Shown one piece after another: positions 56,925 to 64,000 of a DNA stretch of 64,000 bases. Source of the DNA: Platerodrilus igneus (taxonomy: Eukaryota; Arthropoda; Insecta; Coleoptera; Lycidae); the NCBI GenBank assembly GCA_036346225.1, contig JARFIW010000139.1, forward strand, positions 2,108,001 to 2,172,000, written 5' to 3'. The stretch's first letter is position 1. Each line of letters opens with the position of its first letter. The notes under the pieces are model-generated. The model searched no databases, was not told the origin of the DNA, and saw nothing but the letters and a program-made list of their open reading frames with translations. Position numbers and translations under genes: made by a program.

Positions 56925-57284
56925 AAAAGCAAACAAAACTCGATGCAAAACTATTTTTGAACAAACAAATCTCGAAGCAAAATACTTTTCGAACAAACTA
57001 ATTTCGAAGCAAAATAATTTTGAATAAACAAATTTCGAAGCAAACTAAATTTTGAACAGACTATTTCAAAGTAAAATTATTTTTGAACAAACAAGTTTCA
57101 GAGTAAAAATAATTTTTGAACAAACGAATCTCGAAGTAAAATTAATTTTGAACAAATAATTTTCGATGTAAATCAAATTGTGAACAAACAAATTTCGAGC
57201 TAATCAAATTATGAACAAACAAATTTCGAAGTTAATCAAATTATGAACAAACAAATTTCGAAGCCCCAAACGTTGCCGGCGCCA
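56925..57284 (-). repeat. Primer-binding site and 32-bp array of copy B
   Basis: TGGCGCCGGCAACG (minus, 57284-57271) directly follows the LTR. About 10-11 units of the TTCGAAATTTGTTTGTTC-type repeat then run to about 56925. It has fewer units than copy A, showing array-length change within the family. Confidence 0.85.
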
Positions 57285-57285
57285 G

Positions 57286-59008
57286 TGTAACGATTTTTTT
57301 CTCTCTAATTGGCTCCGCTAGCCTCACGCATGGGCGCTAGTGAAACGTTTTTCTAAACTTCTGGCCGACACTACTTTATAATCACCATGCTCCAAGTTAG
57401 GTGTCTGCAAAACAAAGTCTTCCGACGTAACTAGGGGTCTATTCCTTGGGTAGAGCTATGAGCAATGGGGGGTAAGTCGAAATCTGTGGGGGTCACACTC
57501 AAACTAAAACAAACAGGCGCCACCAAGTCCAGATTGATTCATGTAAATGGCATGGCTAATTTCTAAGGGCGGACGTGGAGACCCAAAGAAAAAGATCGCC
57601 TTCGCTGACAAAACCTGTCTTAACAGAATAAGACGCTGTTCCTGTAAGGAAAAATAATAATTAAGTCACATAAAAATGGGAACACTATTTGTGTCCCTCA
57701 AATATATCTAAAAATGCAAAAGAATGTTTCCTACATAAGGGTACCATAAAAATTTAACTCTTATTGTTTTTTGTTTATCAGGTCTGATCAAACTAGATCA
57801 GAATAAAAAGACTTTAAGCGTGGATTATAAATTTACTAGAAAGAATTTTTTCTGTTTCTGTAAATACAATTTAATGCAATAAAATAAAATGAATAATTGA
57901 ATTACTTGAAAAATTAATGTAAAGTTTATCAACTTGATTCTTACTCAAATATATTACAACCCAGTGTGACTGGTTATACTAAGGTTTTCTAACCCAATCA
58001 GATCTGTGTAGGTCATTTACAAATTAATATACAAAACTTTCTTTTTAAGTTAACAGTATTAAAATCGATTTGAAGTCAAAATATTCACAAAGATATTCTC
58101 TAATTTTATCAAAGGTGGTAGTAATGTAATACTAAACATCTGCTTGCAATTGTGCAATTGTTGACGGCTTATTTCAAACAAACAAGTGACGTAGCCGCAG
58201 CTGTTAATTTATGCTGAAGCCACGTGTAGTCACATATCTACGAAACTAAGTGAAATTTAAATTTGATACTGGAGAAAACCAGCTTAGCTACAGATAAACT
58301 GAATAACAAATTTGTGCTTCTATAAAACAAAACGAAATAACGTGCTTTTAGAAGGAAGCACTGAGGAAATCTTAAAGCTATTACGAACCAAACCCCGGGC
58401 TGCTGTCCTTGGCCAGATTGGGAACTGCATCGCCGTGCGGAGTCTGCAGCTAATTATTCCTGCTTTCCATGCTTTAAATACAGGTGTTGAAGCGAAGTGG
58501 GTTTCTTACATTGATTCAAAGTTGCATAAATTTTGTAGCGTCATCTTCCATGGTCTAATCTTAGTTATAAATATAATTTTCGTTGCGTAGTTTGTAAGTC
58601 CTAGTTTGTAAGTCGTAGTTGCGCTAAACAAATTTTTAAATTAGATACTATGATAACGAATATACAATACCAACCGTTACTCAGGAAGTGTGTCACACAA
58701 TTAATGCGACCCGGAGGTCACTCGCCATTCTCTTCGAATGCATGCTGTCGCTGCTTTACCTATCGACGAGTGCCCTGCCGCGTTCTTGCATGTTGGGAGG
58801 GTCCCGAGGGGTTGTCAATCCTCTCACGCGCGTGCCTGTGGCTGTGGAATACACCGACCTCCGAAACAAATAGACTAACGACTCTAGATACTGTATTAAT
58901 GCAAAAATTTGATTGCTACACGTATTATTACTTTAGTTAATAAAGGTGTTTTAACATTCGTTGTACCTTTAATGAAGAGATTTTTAATGCGAAAATAAAA
59001 TTGTTACA
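57286..59008 (-). repeat. 5' LTR of copy B (1723 bp)
   Basis: Minus strand from TGTAACAATTTTATTTTCGC (59008) to ATCGTTACA (57286). It is near identical to the split 3' LTR, differing mainly in homopolymer lengths, so the insertion is recent. The stretch 58312-58590 contains a plus-strand ORF described separately. Confidence 0.92.
58312..58590 (+). other. 92-codon ORF antisense in the LTR of copy B (also at 53228-53506)
   Basis: Plus-strand frame with EGSTEEILKLLRTKPRAAVL, GQIGNCIAVRSLQLIIP and HKFCSVIFHG. The segment is GC-richer than the rest of the LTR and has no counterpart in the LTR of copy A. It is identical at protein level in both LTRs of copy B, which is expected from recent insertion. 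It could be a captured piece of a host exon or chance. I do not recognise it. Confidence 0.25.
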
Positions 59009-59012
59009 AAGT

Positions 59013-59255
59013 ACACAATTTCTTCCAATCGAAGTAAGAGAATGTTATCGTAGAATCAGCACACATACCACTACAGCAAATCACTTGGATGACAGGTTGA
59101 AGACCACCATATAAATCAAAACCAACTTCTAATATATGGTGGTGATAATTTGGAGGAAATTCGCCTAACCTATAGGTTGACTTACCAACTAGTTGGTTGA
59201 TATTTAATTGTGGTACTCGCACATCACTTGTAACGTCAACACAAGAAAAATCCAT
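59013..59255 (-). pseudogene. Unrecognised gene of the Polinton-like element, 5' part (ATG end)
   Basis: The ATG at 59255 opens MDFSCVDVTSDVRVPQLNIN and the frame continues for 80 codons (YHHHILEVGFDLYGG, FSYFDWKKLC). At 59012 it runs into the target duplication AAGT and then the LTR of the level-2 element. It has the look of a folded beta-rich domain. I do not recognise the family. The 3' part resumes at 43118 beyond the 15.9-kb insertion. The promoter would lie in 59256-59650, a non-coding stretch upstream. Confidence 0.5.
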
Positions 59256-59651
59256 CTTTAATTTATAATTTTAATCAAACTCGACGATACTTTGACGACT
59301 AATGCACTGGAACATGGCTCTCGCCTTTTATGCCGATGGTCGAGCGTGCGCAGCTCCTTATTATATTAGTTGGCGTTATATGCAAGTCTTGACTGGAAAA
59401 GTGACGCGTATAATTGCTTTATAGTGGGTTTTACCTGTATGTGTTTAACCACCAACACCATTTTTAGAATTATTAAACAAAATTACTCTTAGCAGTATTT
59501 TTAATATACCATCGTGTAAGATTTCAATTATTATTGTGTTTTTCCTCAGGTTCTTAAATCCCTCGGAATTTTTTTCAAATCAAATGACTCCTTACTGATT
59601 TGCAGATTAACCTTTTGCAAGCACCGTATATAATTCACCTTTAATCTATTT
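59256..59651 (-). other. Upstream region of the unrecognised gene
   Basis: Contains a minus frame (59734-59546) that may be the frameshifted tail of the polymerase-like ORF (DTPGFISKDRAIRFRNRLKV), plus about 290 bp with no ORF. Confidence 0.3.
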
Positions 59652-60295
59652 CTAAACCGTATCGCTCTGTCTTTTGAGATAAACCCTGGTGTGTCCCACA
59701 ATCGACTTCCTTTCCACCCCAAACACGTTGACACTGATATCGTTTAAATCCTCAAACCTGGGAATGTCCTTAACTCTAATCGGAAACTCAATGTCGACAA
59801 ACTTGAGCACCGTGCTGTAATGCGGGTAGCTACTGAGCCTTTGCGAGTCGTGAACACTGTGGTGCAGGGCAGCCACAACACACCAGGCAAAACATGCGTT
59901 GTCGTGATTTTGGACATTAACCACCGCACACTTGTCTCGAATCCATTTGGGGAGCTCTATGTACGAAGACCCACGCAAAGGGTTGTACTTGTTAACATTT
60001 ATTTGTAGGTACAACGCCTGTTTCAGCGTCCAACCTAAAATTTAAAAAAATTAGAAAAAATCAATAATTGTAGAAACTAACCAGAATCACGCTCCTGGAA
60101 CTCCTCTGACTTAGCTGACATCCTCTCCACAAAGGAATTGTAGATCTCCCTTAGGTTACTGGAGGAGGTGACCACAAAATTTCGAGTGTTGAAAGATTTA
60201 ACATCCTCTACACTGTCCATCTTGGTGTAGTCACTAATTAGGTAGTTTACTTTTAAATTAGGAGAAACCCAGCGTCGTTTAACCTTGAGTAACAT
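59652..60295 (-). pseudogene. Type-B DNA polymerase N-terminal-like ORF, two exons
   Basis: Exon 1 starts at ATG 60295 (MLLKVKRRWVSPNLKV) and runs to 60082. A 47-bp intron (60081-60035) has GT...AG borders and a pyrimidine tract. Exon 2 runs from 60034 to a stop at 59652. The splice falls inside a Gly codon and joins EFQERDSG to WTLKQAL in frame. Exon 2 has VNKYNPLRGSSYIELPKWI, VVNVQNHDNACFAWCVVAAL and a C-terminal DISVNVFG. I know this block (ERDSGW..., NPLRGSSYIELP, NxDxxCFxW) as the N-terminal part of large viral-type DNA polymerase genes in invertebrate genomes. The catalytic exonuclease and polymerase parts are absent here. Total about 195 codons, so it is a remnant or a short protein kept on its own. 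Confidence 0.55.
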
Positions 60296-60481
60296 TTCAT
60301 ACCAGTCTATTCACGTCGGTAAAAATCAATTAACTTCTTGCTTACGCGCTACATCTATAATTATCGGATGTGTCAAACGAGAACAAAGTTAGACGGGGGT
60401 AAATATTTATACATATTTTTCGAAATTGTGAAATTGGAATAGTCTGCATTTGCATTTTGATAAGTAAACATCGTAATAAAA
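60296..60481. promoter_or_regulatory. Divergent intergenic region
   Basis: 186 bp between two outward-facing starts, ATG 60295 (minus) and ATG 60482 (plus). AT-rich with TAAATATTTATACATA near 60402-60417. If either ORF is expressed, its promoter is here. Confidence 0.35.
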
Positions 60482-60670
60482 ATGAGCGGTGAAAGAATTA
60501 TATTCTTAGATGCTATAAAAATTTTAGAAGAAGTTGTCAAGGAGATGAAAAAAAGTTTATCAAACAATTCAACTAGCCAACATTTGAAGGTAGTAAGGCT
60601 AAGTCCTACTGTATTGTACGCTAGAAGGACACGATTAAAAAAAAGATTAAAGGGATCTCAGGAAGTGTAG
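60482..60670 (+). CDS. Small ORF running into the right TIR
   Basis: The ATG at 60482 in a good context (AAAAATGAG) gives 62 residues: an acidic/basic helical N-terminus (FLDAIKILEEVVKEMKKS) followed, from about residue 37, by sequence encoded in the TIR in a frame other than the polymerase remnant (YARRTRLKKRLKGSQEV, strongly basic). The left TIR has only the second half, so the ORF is a fusion at the TIR border. The coiled-coil N-terminus may be the start of a longer ancestral gene. No family recognised. Confidence 0.35.
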   Translation: MSGERIIFLDAIKILEEVVKEMKKSLSNNSTSQHLKVVRLSPTVLYARRTRLKKRLKGSQEV

Positions 60671-63426
60671 TTAAGTAAAACCGCGGGTCTTACAACCTAT
60701 AACGAGCATATATTCCCAAAAGGGGTGGGCATCCAGCTACGCAACAGTGCGTGGGAGAATAAGGATTCTCTCCAATAAGAAATTAAAGTCATTGGGTAAT
60801 GGTAGAAAATGTTAAACCTATAAAGGCGATTATTAATTGTGGTTTAGTGACCGCGTTTGTGCACTCTTCGAGTGTTTTCGGCAATCTTCGATTGTTTCCA
60901 AAGAAAATATTCAAGCATGCCATTTAATGTCGTGGTGTAACATCGTCCACGGTTAAGCTTATACATTCGTCGGCAGCAAAGTACTTAAGCTCTGGGTCTT
61001 GCAGTATCGCTTTTACAAGAATAGCTCACAGCGACACAAGGAAAAACAGCACGGTATGTCATTAAGCAGTAAACGTTCAGCTCCGCATATTTGCTGGATT
61101 ACGAGTTACAAATGAATTAATACTACATTGGAAGTTTCCGGAATTTGCGTTATAATGCTTCTACCGCGTCACGTAAGGTAATTTAGGTAATTGATGTAGA
61201 ATATCAATATGTAATAAGACCCATTTACTTTCACTCTAATATTGTTTTATGATTATTAAACAGTACTTAATGTGGTTTATTACATTTGGATAATTCTGAA
61301 ATTTAGGTAGTTAATGATGTCATACACAAAATTTCTAATTAACATGGTTGGTATTTTCTGAACTGCACTAAACAGAACGTTTGTATTTTAAAGAATATTA
61401 TTTTTGAACTTTTATATTAATTTTGTAAAACATTATTATATTATGTAGAAGTATTTAAAATTTAATTCTTTATTAGCAACTATCCTGTAAACAATAGCAT
61501 GATATAAAACACCGTTTTACCTTTATAAGAATGTAGCAGGAGTCATTGGCTTTCACTATTATAATTGCATTAACAAGGTATTACAAATTTAAAGCAAGAT
61601 TTGGTGATAGATGCGAGCACTGTAGAAAGTACCTTGTGTTATTATTAATCTACAAGTAATTATGCGGGGGTTTCTAATGTACGTCATTGAAACATATTTC
61701 TTGTATTCTCAAATATACAGTCAATAATATAATTAATAGAAAGAAATTATATACGGCTTTCACTGGTATTTCGCATGATTGTAAAGACAGTAGTTTTGAA
61801 GCGATATGGTGTTTTCTAGAATATTTGCTGGATTACGTGTTACGTACTTGGTAAAATTTTAAACCTGAAAATTGATAGCTGTTTTTAAAATTTTAAAAGT
61901 CATGGTTTTGAATATTAAACAATGGCTAGTCGAAGAAAACTATTTGTTAGGTTTGCTTATAGAGCAAATAGCAAAATTTAGAGGTTCCGAATTTTAAAGT
62001 GTAACTTTGTAAGAAGTAGTCCGATTTTAAATCTGTTTGCCGATTCCGGATGTGCGTAAAATTTTAGACTAACAAGATGTATTGCATGACTAAAAAAATT
62101 TATAAGAACGCTCAAAAGTCGCTACAGGTAAGAAATCTTAAAATTGGGGTAGCTCCCTTGGGGGGTGATGATATCTGAAAAATTCCTAGAAATTCGGGTA
62201 GCTGAGAAAAATCTAATATTAATTGATATCAAACAAGATAGGTTTATCTCGTGGGTGGAAATGTGGAGAAAGATTTATCTCGCAGAGGGTATGTGTGTAA
62301 TTTTGCAGGGCGTGGTCCTATTGCAAATCTGTTTGCAGATTCGGGATGCGCGTAAAATTGTACACTAATTTAGTGTATCGCATGACTAAAAAATTTTATA
62401 AGAACGCTCAAAAGTCGCTACAGGTAAAAAATCTTAAAATTCGGGTAGCTCCCTTGGAGATGGTGCAATCTAAAAAATTCCTAGAAATTCGGGTAGCTGA
62501 GAAAAATCTAATATTAATTGATACCAAACAAGATAGGTTTATCTCGTGGGTGGAAATGTGGAGAAAGATTTATCTCGCAGAGGGTATGTGTGTAATTTTG
62601 CAGGGCGCGGTCCTATTTCAAATCTGTTTACAGATTCAAATTCTACATAAAATTTTAGACTAACAAGATGTATCGCATGACTAAAAAATTTATAAGAACG
62701 CTCAAAAGTCGCTACAGGTAAAAAATCTTAAAATTGGGGTAGCTCCCTTGAGGGTGATGATATCTGAAAAATTTAAAGAGATTTGGGTAGCTGAGAAAAA
62801 TCTAATATTAATTGATACCAAACAAGATAGGTTTATATCAAAAGATGCATTGGTTATACGAATAAAACTATTTGTTAGTTTTGCTTATAAAGCAAAGGCG
62901 AAATTTAGAGGTTTGAGAGCTTAAAGTGTAACTTTGCAGGGCGTGGTCCTATTGCAAATCTGTTTGCAGATTCGGGATGTGCGTAAAATTTTAGACTAAT
63001 TTAATGTATCGCATGTATAAGAAAGTTTATAAGAACGCTCAAAAGTCGCTACAGGTAAGAAATCTTAAAATCAGGGTAGCTCCCTTGGGGGTGATGATAT
63101 CTGAAAAATTCCTTGAGATTCGGGTAGCTGAGAAAATTCTAATATTAAATGATACCAAACAAGATAGGTTTATCTCAAAAGATGCAATGGCTAATCGAAG
63201 AAAACTATTTGGTCCAGAATGTTAGCGGTAAAACAATCTTAAAAAAAGGTTTATCTCGTGTGTGGAAATGAGGATGCTCATTTATCTCGAAAGATGAATA
63301 ATTTAAGATAGGTTTATCTCGAAAGATGAAAAATGGTTAGTCGAAGAAAACTTTTTGGTCCAGATGTGGGAGCAAATGTGGACGCTGGAGCAAATGTGGC
63401 AGTGGATAGCCTGTATTCCTACTACT
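60589..63426 (-). repeat. Right terminal inverted repeat of the Polinton-like element
   Basis: Inverted copy of 39536-42328. It includes the mirror of the about 295-bp tandem array (about 62040-63230) and ends CCTACTACT before ATCATT. It is slightly longer than the left (2838 vs 2793 bp), partly from an extra about 50-60-bp stretch near 63240-63340. Confidence 0.92.
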
Positions 63427-64000
63427 ATCATTTATAAAGATTTTATGCGAGTTACTGACAAAAACGCAGTCAAAGGGTTGCCGATGTTACTTGATGGTTT
63501 TGCATCGAAGTGGTATTTCGGTGTTAAAGATACAGTACAATCATGGGATATGGCGCTAAAATTGCTTAGAACGACTTTTGGTCCACAAAAGCCGCCATAC
63601 AGGGTGTATCGTGAATTGTTTGCGGTAGAACAAGATCCTTATACACCTACGGACGTTTTTATTTGTAAAGCGCGATCGATTCTGGCACAATTGCCGTCGG
63701 GAACGTTATCTGAACAAGTGCAACTAGATATGGTTTACGGACTTTTGCATAACAATGTTCGACAGAAAATACCGCGCGATAAGGTTAACGATTTTAATGA
63801 ACTTTTATCTCAGTCGAGATTGGTAGAAGAAAGTTTTGAGCGACTTGAGTCGGAAAGTAGTATTAAACGTATTTGTTGTTATTACTGTAAAAATACGGGT
63901 CATACAAAAATTGAATGTCAAAAACTTTTGTTGAACTCTCTAAAAGTTGTTAGTGGAATTTCGCGACAGGACAATTCGGGAATTAAAGAAAAACCTTCGG
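63427..64000 (+). pseudogene. gag of the outer retrotransposon, 3' part (interrupted; runs off window)
   Basis: The second copy of ATC ATT is followed in the same frame by YKDFMRVTDKNAVKGLPMLL and FASKWYFGVKDTV, then YRVYRELFAVEQDPYTPTD, with no stop to the window end. Residues about 140-155 of this part, CCYYCKNTGHTKIEC, form a CCHC zinc knuckle at about 63880-63921. This is a Gag capsid plus nucleocapsid. The two halves are in register once one TSD copy is removed, so the ORF was intact when hit. Beyond 64000 one expects Pol. Confidence 0.85.

Larger units (their letters stand above)
43123..59008 (-). mobile_element. Non-autonomous gypsy-derived LTR element, copy B (level 2 of the nest)
   Basis: Ends TGTAAC...GTTACA, flanked by AAGT on both sides (43119-43122 and 59009-59012). 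On the minus strand: 5' LTR 59008-57286, primer-binding site, 32-bp array, gag N-terminus, spacer repeats, integrase, 80-bp hairpin array, purine tract, and 3' LTR 53911-53143 continued at 44074-43123. The 3' LTR is split by the errantivirus-like element. Without that insert it is about 6.8 kb. It has the same organisation as copy A and likewise no reverse transcriptase. Confidence 0.92.
39536..63426. mobile_element. Polinton/Maverick-like element with 2.8-kb terminal inverted repeats
   Basis: Outer ends AGTAGTAGGAATACAGG (left) and its complement ending CCTACTACT (right), flanked by ATCATT on both sides (39530-39535, 63427-63432). Polintons are known for AG termini, long inverted repeats and 6-bp target duplications. 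Left and right inverted repeats run 39536-42328 and 60589-63426. The present span is 23,891 bp. Without the nested LTR elements and one AAGT it is 8,001 bp, short for a Polinton (typically 15-20 kb). The inner 2.4 kb carries DNA-polymerase-like N- and C-terminal pieces and an unrecognised gene, but no integrase, ATPase or capsid. I infer a non-autonomous or strongly deleted derivative, with an adintovirus-like relative as alternative. Confidence 0.8.

Noticed and set aside
62165..63225. Open frames in the right TIR with repeated peptide blocks
   Set aside because: They follow the about 295-bp tandem units; no family match and mirrored in the left TIR. Kept only as a repeat.

Overview
This is AT-rich eukaryotic nuclear DNA, most likely from an insect. 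The inference rests on its mobile-element content: an errantivirus-type AGTT/AACT LTR element, a mariner, R1-clade and RTE-like LINEs, tRNA-derived SINEs and a Polinton/Maverick-like element. The order is not resolved. I see no convincing single-copy host gene. Almost every recognisable coding stretch belongs to a transposable element, and most are broken by frameshifts and stops.

Layout. 1-6573: a Ty3/gypsy-derived element with about 1.73-kb LTRs, reduced to a gag N-terminus, an integrase and three tandem arrays. 6975-7080: a foldback. 7348-8640: a dead mariner. 9063-9360: a SINE. About 9480-12460: an RTE-like LINE (minus). 14299-22731: an old gypsy-type element (minus) with 332-bp LTRs, whose reverse transcriptase is split by a second RTE-like LINE at 17076-18816 (12-bp TSD). 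About 24890-31981: a GC-richer R1-clade LINE (plus), itself interrupted near 27985-28960 by another LINE fragment. 33127-33560: an 81-bp tandem repeat and a second SINE. 35394-37212: a TTA-flanked element with 40-bp inverted ends.

The right 25 kb is the most interesting part, a four-level nest. (0) A retrotransposon gag ORF starts at 39356 and resumes at 63433. (1) It is interrupted by a 23.9-kb Polinton-like element, 39536-63426, with 2.8-kb terminal inverted repeats, AG...CT termini and a 6-bp TSD (ATCATT). It carries protein-primed DNA-polymerase-like N- and C-terminal remnants and an unrecognised gene. (2) That unrecognised gene is interrupted by a minus-strand copy of the first element family, 43123-59008 (TSD AAGT). 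(3) The 3' LTR of that copy is interrupted by an errantivirus-like element, 44075-53138 (LTRs 511/510 bp, TSD CGTG). Removing each insert with one TSD copy gives an empty site of about 8.0 kb for the Polinton-like element and 6.8 kb for level 2. The gag frame continues across the level-1 insertion.

The order of events follows from the nesting: gag element first, Polinton-like element second, non-autonomous gypsy third, errantivirus last. The two copies of the non-autonomous gypsy family (1-6573 and 43123-59008) share the same unusual architecture but have diverged LTR segments. They therefore look like members of a persistent family lacking its own reverse transcriptase, not two independent wrecks.
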